Shown: one piece after another, positions 1 to 11,384 of the stretch
Layout: each line of letters opens with the position of its first letter
How positions within the stretch are numbered: the first letter of the stretch is position 1
DNA from: Iris pallida
Taxonomy: Eukaryota > Streptophyta > Magnoliopsida > Asparagales > Iridaceae
Length of the DNA stretch: 64,000 nucleotides
Assembly: GCA_029216955.1 (NCBI GenBank)
Contig: JANAVB010016199.1
Coordinates: forward strand, 11,701,714 to 11,765,713
Direction: 5' to 3'
The notes under the pieces: model-generated
What the model saw: the letters and a program-made list of their open reading frames with translations, nothing else
The model's database searches: none
What the model was told of the DNA's origin: nothing
Position numbers and translations under genes: made by a program

Positions 1-748
1 AAGAAAGAGGGTCACCTTGTCTAACGCCCTGACTAGATTTGAAAAACCCACCGACTTGGCCGTTGATGACTGTGGAGAACCACGAATTGCTAATGGATCT
101 CCACACAGTGTTGGTCCAAGTTTCCGAGAATCCGAAAGCCCTGAAGACCCAGATCATAAATTGTCAATCCAGTCTATCGTAGGCTTTTTCCATGTCAATC
201 TTAACGGCGATGTTGCCCCCTCTAGCGGAAAACTTCATGCAGGTGATTAACTGTTGGGCCAGCATAATATTGTCCTGGATGTTTCTCCCGCTCACAAAGC
301 CGCTCTGCTTCTCTGAAATAATCTTGGGAAGAATGCCCGCCATTCTGGATGCGATGATTTTGGATATGATTTTATTGGTAAAAGTGCAAAGACTAACGGG
401 TCGATAATCCCGAAAGGACTCCAGATTCTCTTTTTTGGGGATGAGGATGAGGTTGGCGCTGGAGATGGCTTTGGGGTAAGTGGCACCTTCGAAGAATGCG
501 ATAGCCGCCTCGGTGATGTCCCGCTTGATAATGTCCCAGCAGGTACAAAAGAAAACGCCAGTGAAGCCATCCGGTCCTGGGGCACTGTGCTCGTTCAGGG
601 CCCACACCGCAGCTTTCACTTCCTGGGCATTCGTGGGATGCTCCAGAAGTGTATTGTCAGCGTCGGTTATGAGACGGGGGATTTGGTCCAGGAAGGGTCT
701 GTCATTGTAAACCGTTTCCTTTGTGAATAATTTGGAGTAGAAGCCCAC
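1..748 (-). pseudogene. LINE ORF2 reverse transcriptase domain, partial
   Basis: The minus strand encodes the N-terminal half of an L1-type reverse transcriptase. Landmarks are SAPGPDGF near 570-590, the PVSLC block near 405, SGFVSGRNIQDN, and the catalytic-aspartate block DMEKAYDRLD near 167-195. A TGA at 164-166 sits where family members have tryptophan. After it the frame continues to GVRQGDPLS at the left window edge. The YxDD motif lies outside the window. Bases 749-1245 are the poorly conserved linker between endonuclease and RT. Confidence 0.9.
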
Positions 749-1245
749 CGCGGTCGCTTGGATGCTATTGTGGTCTGTTATGATATTCCCGTTGTCGTCT
801 GCCGTCCGGTGGATCGATAGTTTTTGTCTGCGACCATTGACACAAGCATGAAAGAATTTTGAGTTTTTGTCCCCCTCGCTGTCCCATTTTAGTCTCGCTT
901 TCTGCTTTCAGAATTCGGTTTCCACTTTAAGTCTGAATTTGAGCATAGCTTTGGTGAGGTTCAGGGCTGTCCTGGTCGCCGCGAATCGATTCGACGCGAA
1001 GAGTATTTCGTCACGAGTGACATCGTCCTCCGCAACCCTCACAGCTTGGAAGATGTCCCCGTAGGCTTGTTTGCTCCAATTGGAAAGAGCTTTCCTCGTA
1101 GCCCGGAGCTTGTTACTAACCCGCGATAGGGGATTAGGGAAATCTTCCTGATTCCAAGCTTCCGCGACTATACCCAGGAATTAGGGATGATCAGTCCAGA
1201 TGTCGAGGAATTGGAATTTCTTTTTGGATGGAGTGTTGTTATTTT

Positions 1246-1890
1246 TTATTTCAACCAGCAGGGGGCGTGATCAGATTCTGAGGAGTTAAGATGGGACAGG
1301 TTGGTCGTGATCCCCATACCGTGCCAGCGATCGTTCGTGAGGGCCCTGTCCAGGCGGGAGTATTGACGATGGTCGCCTTCCTGCATGTTGCACCAGGTGA
1401 AGGCGTTGCCGGTGAACTGTAATGTGGTAAGGTGAGCATTGAAGATGAAATCGTTGAAGTCTTGCATGGCCGATGTGGGGGGAGGTCGGCCTCCAATTTT
1501 CTCTTCTCTACATGTGATCGCGTTAAAGTCCCTAATACACAGCCAAGGAGAGTTGATGTGTTTGAGATGGATGTCGATGAGGTCGTTCCAGAGGTGTTTC
1601 CGCTCGGCAATATCGCAGCTGCCATGGACCGCTGATAGGATTGTGCGTTCGGGGAGTATGGGGTGTTCCCACCAGCATGAGAGGGCCTGCTTGGAGTCCT
1701 GGATGACCCCGATTTTGACTTTCTTAGTACAGAGAATCCAAATATCGTTTCTGCCTGCTATGGCCGTGGGAAGGCCTAACTGCAACTGGATAGATTTTAA
1801 TCTTTTGGGAGGGATTTTGGGTTCAAGAATAATGAGGATGTTAATTTTATGGATTTTCGAAGGCCGGATATTCTCATTAATGTGGGTTTA
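1246..1890 (-). pseudogene. LINE ORF2 endonuclease domain
   Basis: The minus-strand frame reads through strand-core motifs of the L1 AP-endonuclease: a CIRDFNAI segment (the usual GDFN site), GNAFTWCN, RLDRAL, and a terminal SESDHAP near 1262-1280. The SDH histidine is the catalytic residue of the family. The start of the domain (SWNVRGLANK) is on the other side of element A at 30359-30403, so the domain is complete only across the insertion. Residues between 1786 and 1890 read NENIRP and NILIILEPK, matching the expected EN strand 2 region. The enzyme would nick target DNA for target-primed reverse transcription. Confidence 0.88.
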
Positions 1891-4800
1891 TGTCACGACC
1901 CGCACCCACTGTGAGGGTACGAGTACGTAACAGCGCCCAGCCTATGCCGCAGTGTCGACGGTAGAACGCTGTTCTAAGTCTCTAACTAACCATCCACTCA
2001 TGCAGTATATAATGTACTCATCATGATCAACTCCGAATGGAGGACAAGTATAAGATATGGTGTAACTCAATCACAGTCTAAGCACGATAAGATAACACAA
2101 AAAATATAACTAAGAAATTGAAGACAACAATAACTACTGAAATAATAACAACATCTCGAACAATCTCAAATACATCTCAAGTCTCAATTCTATACAACAA
2201 GCTCTAAATGAAAACAGATGCAAGTCTACTAAACTAAATCCCGATCACTCCTGAGTGTCAGGGCCAAAGGTAGCTAATCCTCGTCAGGTCCATAATGAGT
2301 AGGGCAAATATCCTCAGGGCAATCATCTGTAAAATTTTAACAGTTCCAGTCAGGACAGGAACGAGTACATCTCATCTAGAAAACCCAAGTAAATGACAGA
2401 GAAATAAAAAGCAGTTATAGACAGTTGTATTGATGAATATGGTAGTTTATATTCGGGTGATGGTAAGAAAGACAGATAAAGTGCAAGGAAAGTAAATGAC
2501 TAAACAAGAGAAGAATCATGGCAATGAAGACTGTAAAAATAGAACTAGCTGAACCAGGGTAATATGATATAAAGTCCAGACAACAATGTAGACAAGTGTA
2601 ACTCTAATATAAGTCCAGTATAAGATGAATCTAATACAAGATGAATCCAATAAGGGACGATTCCAGTCATAGTGATCAATGATTCCAGGGTGAGTCCAGC
2701 CTATACTCTAGCAGTGTGTTTTAAAATACCGAGATCGACATGTAAACGGCTATAGATAATCCGACACATCACACACCTGGCCGGGTGTGAGATGGCTATC
2801 ATTCCAGTTTGATTCCAGCATAGGGTGATTCCAGAAATGGGTATGTCTACATGTCTTACTCTAGTATTTCCCCTTCCAGCAAGTGAATCCAGAAATCCGA
2901 CCCAATGATTCAAGATGAGTCCAGCCAGAATATAATGATACCAGTAAATTATTCCAGTAATAGAGGCCAGACAATAATGTGTGTCGTATACATGAATCTA
3001 GAATATTCATACGTGTTGTAACAGAGAATCGCATACAACTAACTAGAACTGAAGTACAGTAATTGACAAGTAAATGAGAGATCTATCAGAGAATGTACTC
3101 GCCTGATACTCTGAAAAGAGTAGTATAATATCAGATGTCTGCACCGGAGTCACAATGTCCTAAATAGAGCAGTACAGGTTATCATGTGCTTAAAATAAGA
3201 CAAATGATGTTTATGATGCAATCTACATGATTTCTAGGCCAATCTAGGTCAAAGTCAACTCTAAGTCAAACCTGGTCAACTGTCTAGGTCAAACTAGGTC
3301 AACTCTGGGTCAGTTACACTAGTCAACTAGATCAATCCTAGTCTAGTCAAGTCTCACTAGGCCAAACCAAGCCTAGGCTAGCAACACACACACCATCACA
3401 AGTCATAGAGAACACATATTACATATATATACATGTTTACATTACATTCTTATATTATCCAAACATTGCATTTATAACTTGCATATATATACCACTCATT
3501 AACTTACACTATCACATGCATTGTACACTACATTATATTTCATATCATTGTCTACCTACATGCATTCCTACATACTAGTATATATATACATGGCCTATAT
3601 TTCATAATCTCATGCTTGCCTACACATATCTATATATATAGACATGGGTTAAAAATCAATTAGATACATTATATATATACATGTCATTATTCTACATTAA
3701 CAACTTGCATTCCTACATGCATATTGCATATATATACATTCATCCATGCATATGTATACACAGTTTATGTTAGCATCTAGTGTAGGTCCAAGGAACATGT
3801 GAAATGGGGGGTTCAATGTGTATATGATTCAAGGAATTAGTTAACAGTGATTGGATGATATGGGGTAGATACATGTGTGTGTGTGTGTGTGTGGGCAATT
3901 GTGTGTGAACAGTGTCACATGAAGGTGAGGAAAATCAGTGAGTGTGATATAGTGTAGAGGGTTATGATATAGTGTGCGTGTAGATACATGGATATAAGGG
4001 TCAGTGTGAATAGGAATAGAAAGTGTAGAGTGAACAGTAGAGTGAGGCATGAAAGTTCAGTCCAAAACAGTGTATAACTCAGATTTGTTCCCAGGAATTT
4101 ATAGCCAATGACAGTTAAGGGGGTAGGGTGTCAATGTGTGCAACCATTCTCAGTTTTTTTTTAGGTGCAAATAGGGGTATGTATATGACATTGCCTGAGG
4201 TTCAATCTCAGAACATTTCAAAACAGGGAGCATGGAAGGGGACTAAGCATGAATGGTCTGGACCTCTAATGATGCAGGACCTAACTCCTTTCCCATGGTA
4301 CTAACAATATATTCACCTCATATCACTCCCAAGCTCTGACACAAACCATTCCAATACATAAGGCTAAACCCAAACCTCTCCTTTGCAAATCCTAACCTAA
4401 CATCTCAGCCAGGTATCAGTCGATCCAAAGAATTCCAAATTAGTGATATGTGTCAATAGTGTAAAATAATGAAGTATATTAGAGGTGAGTGCCAACATGT
4501 CCATAAGAGTGAGGTGGTGTCACAGATTGTGCAGTCAAGTGAGGTGTGAGAGTGCAATAGGAAAACAGTAGGGGTTTGTGTGTGACAAGAAAACAACTGA
4601 CATGTGCAACAAGTGTCAAGTGAACAATGGAGTGTGCAAGAGAGTGTCAAGTGAACAGTGTGTGTCATCAGTTAGAGTTCTCAGGAAATGACAGTTCATT
4701 TATCAAACCAAATTCGAGTCCCATCATCCCATTGATACCAATCCATTCAACAATCTAAAAACAAATTCAAATTTAAAAAAAACCAACACAATCAGTAAAC

Positions 4801-5220
4801 AGAGTTTAAGGCAACCTAATACACATGGATATGACTTAATATGGTGATTTGAATCATGGCAAACAACATTCGATTTTAGTTTAACAGGATATTAAAAATC
4901 AGGAATGAGAAATAGTGCACATTGTCAATTGACAGTTTTGTATATCAATTCATCGACCAAAACCTAATTCGAACTCTAAAACCGAACACCAATCGATAAC
5001 CCATATTATAGTAGTCCAATGCACTTGTGTGAATCAATTATGGCAAGTTAAAACATCAAAAATAGTTTAAAAAAATAGAAGCCAATCTCAGGAATGGAAA
5101 ATAGTGAACCCGTATCAGTGCAATGGGGAAATCGAAATTCGAACATCAAAATCATGCTAATGTGATCAATCAATGGTTGGTAAACCATCCCCCACCTGTA
5201 CCCGTGTCCCACGAGTCATC

Positions 5221-5246
5221 TCGTGTCCTGGGGAAACAGGACACGA
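5221..5246 (-). other. GTGTCC/GGACAC hairpin in the A leader
   Basis: A perfect 10-bp stem (TCGTGTCCTG with CAGGACACGA) encloses a 6-nt loop. It lies in a stretch (about 5200-5850) dense in GTGTC/GACAC words, roughly 950 nt downstream of the A TATA box, so it would be in the RNA leader. The copy in the other LTR (about 28801-28826) has stem mismatches. A similar hairpin occurs in LTR K. Confidence 0.6.
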
Positions 5247-6804
5247 TGTGACTCAGCTCACGAACGCCACAGACACGCGCACAGGCACACAGCGTCGTGC
5301 ACGCGTGTGTGTCGCTCTAGGACACGACACAGGGCGACCCGTGTCTCGTGCTCATGCACGTGGGTTCGCCCAAAGTAGGGCTAGGTGTCTGACACCCTGT
5401 ACCGTGTCGGCGTGTCGCCGTGTCGGAGTTAAACGCGCGTATCAGCGTGCGTTTTAAACCGCGTGTCGTGCAGTGTCAATTCGATGCGGATGGGATTTCT
5501 CCCAATCCGCTCGATGAAATGGCCTGAAATTTTATGTGCGCTGTGTCAGTCATGTGTCCTAGGTGTGTACAAAATTTGTGTCAAGACGTGCAGTGTCGTG
5601 TCCGCTACAGTGCCCGAGCAGCAGGGCACTGTGTACGGTTCAGTCCCCACGTGTTCGTGTCCCCGTGTGGACACGACACAACACCAAAATCAGGAAGTAA
5701 TATCACAAATCACTAAGCAAGCCCTAGAGCTAGGATTCCATTCAAAAACATTTCAAAAATCAGAACAAAATGTTGGTTGAGGCATTTCGTCGAACACCTA
5801 CACATACACTACGACACGTGTCCGATACGGACACCAAACGGGCACGAAATCGACCCAAACTTCAGGGACAGCTGGAGGACTCCTAGATCTAGCCCTAAAT
5901 GCAAAGAAAACGAAATATTAATGCAATTTAAAGGGTTTTACCTATATGTGCAAAAAGCTTGGAAAAGCTTCAAATGGGGGATTCCTCCTTGCTAGCCAAT
6001 ATCTCCAAATTGATTCAAACCTGAGATTTCTCTCCATGAACATAAAGTAGGGATCAATTAGAACCCAATGCAAAAGATTTGAGCCAAAAAGTAATTAAAA
6101 TGAGGAAGTTATGGATTGGGGAAGAAGGCTCTTTACCTCTTTCTTCAAACTTGTAAAAATTTAATAAAAGAGGCAAGAACAAGGAGGAGATTATTTATAG
6201 GGAAGGGGGAGCCCTAGTGGCTGGTCATAAAGTGGAAAATTAGGGTTAGGGTTTAGTATAATGGCTATGGGCCAAGTTGCACTAGTCATGGAACCCATTT
6301 CTAAGTCTCAAGTCTATGGACCAATACACCAATCCTTCTACTCCAAACTTGATCCTAAGTGTCCTAACTTGAGTTGACTTAAGTTAAACTAGGGTCCATA
6401 CCATGTTAAATAGGTCACCAAGTCAAAGTCAAAATCTAGGACAGTTCCTTAAGTCACAGCTAGTCAAAAGTCAAAATCAATAATCACCAGTGCAATAAAT
6501 CATGAAATAATTCAAAGAGGCCAAATGACCAAAATATCCCTAGGCTAAAAATGATAATTAAATCATCCTAATGTGTCACACTCAAAATATTATTATTATT
6601 ATTATTATTATTATTTATTATTGTCTTGTGTTAACTTATCTTGTGGATTAGATTTTTTTTTTTTTTTTTGTCATGTTGTGTCCCTACACCCTACCCCTAC
6701 CCATAACCCTAGCCCTACACCCTACCCATAACCCTAGCCCTAGGGGGGGGTGCAAGGTGTCCCTACAAGGGATGGGGAGGGGGACACCTCACCACAACCA
6801 ATCC

Positions 6805-6817
6805 CTATATATATATA
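6805..6817 (+). promoter_or_regulatory. Candidate TATA box of solo LTR F
   Basis: CTATATATATATA is followed by a C-rich leader, placing U3 at only about 230 bp and R-U5 at about 2.3 kb. The assignment rests on position and composition only. Confidence 0.45.
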
Positions 6818-6967
6818 CAACACACTCACTTCATGACCAAAAGAAAAGAGAAAAGAAAAAAAAACAAAACAAACTCACACACACCCACCACCACACATCA
6901 CCCGACCCCCCCCCCCCGAACTTCCTGCTGCCGCTGCCGCTCCTGCCTTGCTGCTGCCGCTGCTGTG

Positions 6968-7000
<33 letters not shown>

Positions 7001-8065
7001 CGCCGCCCCTGCTGCCGCCGGCCAGCCCCTCCGGCCACCACAACTCCACCTCCTCCACTTCTTCATCCTCTTCCACTTCCAATTCCTAAGGAGAAACCTA
7101 GGTAAAAATCTAAATTCCTTCCTCCTTCTTCATCTCTATGTGTAAATCCCTTCCTTCAAACTCTAGGTTAGGAGGTTTCTAACAAATTCCTTGTTATTAG
7201 ATGAATTAGGCATTACAAAGGAGATTAGGGCATTCACCACTCAAGGCAAGTCCTCTTCTCTCTTCCCTCTTTTTTTGAAAATTTTCCTCCAAGCCAATGG
7301 TTGCAAATTTTCTGGAATAAATATGGCATTAGTTATATTCTAGGGATTATAGAACTCATGGCAAAACTTTTATTTTGTAGGGATATAGTACATGACATGG
7401 ACACAACACCCTATTTCTGGACACAATCTATCGGACACATCACGCTTTAAACAATATACTTTCGACACATCATTGTGGGCATGTCACAATTCAATTGATT
7501 ATACGGTGGAACACAATATTGGATACAGTAGGGACAAGTGATGGTTGCACGCATATTTTGGACACAAAATATAGGACACAACGAATGGACATTTGACTCT
7601 ATTTATATGTATATATCTATATATAATAAAATGATTTATGTAACAAGTAGAGTTTTTTTTGAAACTGGAATTCAATTGAATATGACATCAATTTTGTCCA
7701 AATTATTAAATATATCAGAATAACATACCTTGGTATGGTTGATTAGTTAAGTAATTACAAGTTCCTATACACCGTGGTAACTTTGCATCTATGAAAGTTC
7801 AACTCTTTTACACATCAAGTCAATCTTACAAGAAGTCTAACCCTATTGCTAATCATGACTCTTGGAGGCTAGAATAGATATCATTTTGTAACACTAATGA
7901 CTCTATTTTGATTGTTGGTTATATACTTAGCAGACCGCAATATTCTCGGAAACTTGCTTGCTCGTTTTAAATTACTAAGCGTTGCCTGCTAAGATAAAAT
8001 TGTTTGCTTGCTTGCTTGCTTGCCAAGGTAAAGGTTCCTTTAACTAAGTATACACATTATACAAC

Positions 8066-8185
8066 TGCGTGGTTCCGGTGTTGAGAGTTGCTCCACCGAA
8101 GGGGTCGGCGTACCCGGATATTAAATGCGTGGTTCCGGTGTTGAGAGTTGCTCCACCGAAGGGGTCGGCGAGCCCATATATTTCT
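8066..8185 (+). repeat. Two 60-bp tandem units in LTR F
   Basis: The units start at 8066 and 8126. Their first 45 bp are identical, beginning TGCGTGGTTCCGG and ending GGGGTCGGCG; the last 15 bp of each differ. Confidence 0.93.
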
Positions 8186-9352
8186 TTATATCATGTTTTG
8201 TAAATTGTCGGAGCTCCTAAATACAAAGGAGACTCTGCCGAAATTTTTGAAAAATTTAGGAGATAGACAAATTTCTGATTTTCGGAAATTTTAGAATCAT
8301 TGGGTGGGGAGGACAACTGAATATCCCTAGATATCCCGTAACATAATAACCATAAAAAGCTGATCAGCGATTCCTGAATATCCTGATGAGTACTTCTATA
8401 TAAGTACTAGCCCAAGAGAGGCTCCTGTCCTGATACTTCTATTTCGACAGTAACATCGAATAGATTGGTTTTAGCCCAAGGGAGGCTCCGAAATCACAGC
8501 CTGATCCCAGGTTAACGGGATTGTTCACGGGAATTATTTAGGGAATTAATTCAGAGTACTGTTCTCAAAATTTGCATTGCATTTAGTCTACTAAATTTCA
8601 TCTTACACCAGCAAATAACTCCACCTATCAAAGGTAGGTAGTTTCTTGATTGCTCAAGGGAAGCAAAATCCTACTGAGAGCTCAAGGGAAGCTCAGAATA
8701 TCTTACAATCTATGGAGTAGGATGTCATTTACATTTCCTTGATTTTTGTGAAGTAAACACATATAATAGTGCTAGTTGGCATATTTCTTTCTTTTGAAGA
8801 ACTGCATCTTTCTTTTGCATACTTTACCGTCCTTGACCGAGGACTTGCTTGTCATTTTCTAAAACGACCTAGTATTGTTCACTAGGTGAAGAAGAGGACG
8901 TCTCCGCCGAAGTAACGCCGCAGTACAACGAGGATTAATCGTCTGGACAACTTGCTAGTTATTTCTTTTGTAATAAGTTTGTAGAAGTATTGTTGATGAA
9001 GTCCTGTATAACAATCTCTATATGTATAATAAGTTGTAATCTCTGGCATTTTCCATTTTTGCTGATGTTTACGGGCGACAATCGCAGATTTTCGGCGCGT
9101 AGCCTGGGGATGTGTATGACGTCACTATTCCATTTGGGAAGTGGGACGTGACATAATGACATGGTCAGGCTCTAGGTCATGCAGTCTCTAGGGTTTCACT
9201 AGCAGCACGTCAAAATCACAAGTCATGACTTAAGGCAGTTTTTAAATAGTTTAAAAATTATTAAAAATCATAATATGATTTAAATACCAATAAATAATAT
9301 TTATAAATACAAAATTTCAAAAATACCCTCATTCCAGAAACTGGGTGTTACA

Positions 9353-9526
9353 AGTCTACCCTCCTTAGAAGAATTTCGTCCTCGAAATTAAGATGATCGC
9401 ACCCTTCCTAGGTTAAACCCCCAATCAATCAAAGTCAAAGCAACACAATCCTACTGGTCGTGATTCTACAGTCTCGAACAGGGTAGCTACACTATATAGC
9501 AATCACAAGTAATATCCTGGCAGGTA
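9353..9526 (-). other. Element A 3' internal end: pol-tail relic and polypurine tract
   Basis: Read on the minus strand, this short stretch ends with the codons for NFEDEILLRRVD directly against the LTR; that string is the usual C-terminus of chromovirus pol. The same bases carry the purine run AGGAGGGTAGA used as plus-strand primer. The rest of the interval is not recognisable. Confidence 0.65.
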
Positions 9527-10307
9527 CTAAGGGAAATCACACATGAAAGTGGGGAGGAAGAATAAGAAGGTCAAACATGCTAATCCATCACCTGCAACGT
9601 CATTCTCCTCGGCTGCCATCGCAAAAGCTCTACCCCTCTGGTGCTGAGCTACAGGTGGCCTAGCTCCCACAAAAGGAGGTGTAATAGGACAATCTATCTT
9701 CTGGTGGGCAGCTGACCCACAGAAATAGCAAACCTTCAACCTCTTCCTGCACTGCTCCCAGATGTGTCCCGGCTTCTTGCAGTAGGAACAACTGATCACC
9801 TTCGGGTCCTAACCCCGATACTGATGCTGTACCTGCTGAACTCCCACTGGTGCCTGTGTCTGCTGAATCTGCACGTGAGGCCTCTTGGCCTGGCCTCCAC
9901 TGCTGCTGGTATCGTGAGCGTCCCGTCCCCTCTTGAGCCTCAGCTCAAGATCATCCTCTGATGCTAAGGCGCCCACCAAGATCTCTTCAAAAGTGGTACC
10001 GCGGGCGTTCTTGGTATAGGACTTCACCTCCTTGACCAGCCCCTTCCTAAACCTCCGGGCCTTCGTCGTCTCAGACAACTCCTCGACAAATCTGCTCAGA
10101 CGGCAGAACTCCCCTGTATACTCCTCCACGGACTGACCGCCCTGGACTAGGGCCTCGAACTGGGTCTCGAGGGCTCCTAGCGCTACATCCAGGAAAAACT
10201 TCTCCTTGAACAGCTTCTTGAATGCTGCCCAAGTCTGTCCTGTCGTACCAACCCTCGGGTCGGTCTGGTACCACGTACGGGCCAGATCCTGCATCATGCT
10301 GGCCGCT
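9527..10307 (-). pseudogene. Element A gag, C-terminal part (capsid end and two zinc knuckles)
   Basis: The minus-strand frame continues the gag that begins at 25084, cut by element B at the 5-bp target ccgct. Removing B and one target copy restores one frame of about 437 codons. The part here has the Retrotrans_gag segment (ARTWYQTDP, then YTGEFCRLSRFVEEL), a basic linker, and two CX2CX4HX4C knuckles (CSYCKKPGHIWEQC and CYFCGSAAHQKIDC), which bind genomic RNA. A TAG at 9806-9808 falls between linker and first knuckle. After the knuckles, RAFAMAAEE marks the normal gag/protease boundary of chromoviruses. The frame then ends about 20 residues later; no protease follows. Confidence 0.87.
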
Positions 10308-11384
10308 TGTAGGATGTGGAAAATTATGACACGCTGTCATTTTCATCCATACGCTTAAAGACAGATGTCAGTTGAAGCCATACGCTCAATTCAGAGTTGT
10401 ACGCTCATTCAAAAGCCATACGCTCAGTAAATATTTTATTATTTACTGAAGTGACAGCACAGCATATGTTTAAATGAGGAATGAATCTGACACTTCATCT
10501 TTCGTGCAAAGACAGCTGTCACAAGAAAAGTAACCGTCGTATAGGTTTTCGAAGAGTCGGTTTTGTCTTTTACGAGGACAACTCAGCAGCCTTCATAAAT
10601 ACAAAAGCCATCATTACTGTCAGTTATGACAGTCTGTCAGCCGTCAAATCCACAGTCACGACGCTCGAAAAGATTTTGTCAGTTATGGGAAGATATGGTG
10701 TACCAAAGAAGATTGATGATAGCCACGTGGCCACTTCTCCAGTGAGCGTATCGACCTCACATGACTCCTTCTTCACACAGTCAAGTGAGCGTATGGACCT
10801 CACATGATTCCTTGCTAAACAAGCGAGCGTATGACCTCACATGACTCCTTGCCCATAAAGTGAGCGTATGGATTTCCTATGGCACTACGCTGTCCAAGTC
10901 AGCGTATAACTCTCCTTCAATGAGGCAGCGTATTTCAGCAACCATATCCAGGATTACAGTCAACACACGTTCTCACGTGTCCTGTACCAATTATCCACTT
11001 CTCTAGAAGTTATGCAACGTGGCATCCAGGCCATCAATCTCTCCTGAACATGCTCCACTACTTTCAATCGCACGCTAATGTGTCTCCATCAAAATTCGCC
11101 ACGCGTCCCTGCAGTTATGCACACGTCAAGTAACTACCTGAGCGTATGCTTAAGGACAGTTATCCTGAACTCTATAAAAAAGAGTTTCTTCATCTTCATC
11201 AGAGACTACAGTCAATTTCAGAGAGAACAGAGAGATTGCCCAGTTGCTGTCCAAGTTCTTCAAAGTTCGAGTCTTCTTCATCGCATCGTCCAAGGGATAA
11301 AGTAATCGTCTTCTAGATTAGATTCCTACAGTTGTAATTTTCTCAGATACAAAATAAATAAAGTAAATTTATTTATGGAAAACA
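10308..11384 (+). repeat. Element B 5' LTR
   Basis: This 1077-bp LTR has a U3 packed with AGCGTA/TACGCT words, a TATA box at 11173-11181, and AATAAATAAAG (about 11353-11363) as a likely poly(A) signal. From the predicted transcription start (about 11200) the first ATG is at 11375, ten bases before the LTR end. Confidence 0.95.
11173..11181 (+). promoter_or_regulatory. Element B LTR TATA box
   Basis: TATAAAAAA follows a U3 with about a dozen AGCGTA-type words. The leader from about 11200 to the LTR end is free of ATG until 11375. Confidence 0.7.

Larger units (their letters stand above)
1..1890 (-). mobile_element. L1-type LINE, ORF2 portion (3' part runs off the window)
   Basis: This is a non-LTR retrotransposon read on the minus strand. 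It encodes an AP-type endonuclease followed by a reverse transcriptase, the usual order of plant L1 ORF2. Its first codons are missing here and lie at 30359-30403, because element A inserted after about 15 codons. The short repeat gttta before A (1886-1890) and gtttg after A (30359-30363) is the duplicated target with one mismatch. The reading frame is broken by several stops, so the copy is dead. The 3' end and poly(A) tail lie left of the window. Confidence 0.9.
6574..9153 (+). mobile_element. Solo LTR F in the left LTR of A
   Basis: A 2580-bp sequence runs from TGTCACACTC to GACGTGACA and is flanked by a perfect 5-bp TSD, taatg (6569-6573 and 9154-9158). The other A LTR has the empty site. 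It contains no internal region, so it is a solo LTR left by recombination. Plus-strand features are an (ATT)n and poly(T) near the start, a telomere-like CCCTA tract (6684-6742), a TATA at 6805-6817, a C-rich leader with a CCG run (6970-7000), and GGACAC words (7388-7600). The glycine/proline-rich frames around 6830-7145 are products of the C/CCG tract and are not called as genes. Confidence 0.93.
1891..9352 (-). repeat. Element A 3' LTR, interrupted by solo LTR F
   Basis: This is the second copy of the A LTR, colinear with 25351-30358. Without the 2585 bp of F plus its TSD it is about 4.88 kb. Its minus-strand TATA is at 6191-6199. Bases 9159-9352 are the U3 start and match 30141-30358. The shorter microsatellite around 3630 is the likely ancestral state. 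Confidence 0.9.

Noticed and set aside
5173..5995. Short plus-strand frames in the GTGTC-rich part of the A LTR (also 28753-29297)
   Set aside because: They lie opposite the element's sense strand and differ in length and frame between the two LTR copies.
6831..7145. Several overlapping frames around a CCG run
   Set aside because: Low-complexity C/CCG tract in LTR F opens frames on both strands.
8066..8185. CRISPR-like direct repeats
   Set aside because: Only two units with 15-bp variable ends, inside a plant LTR; no array and no cas genes.
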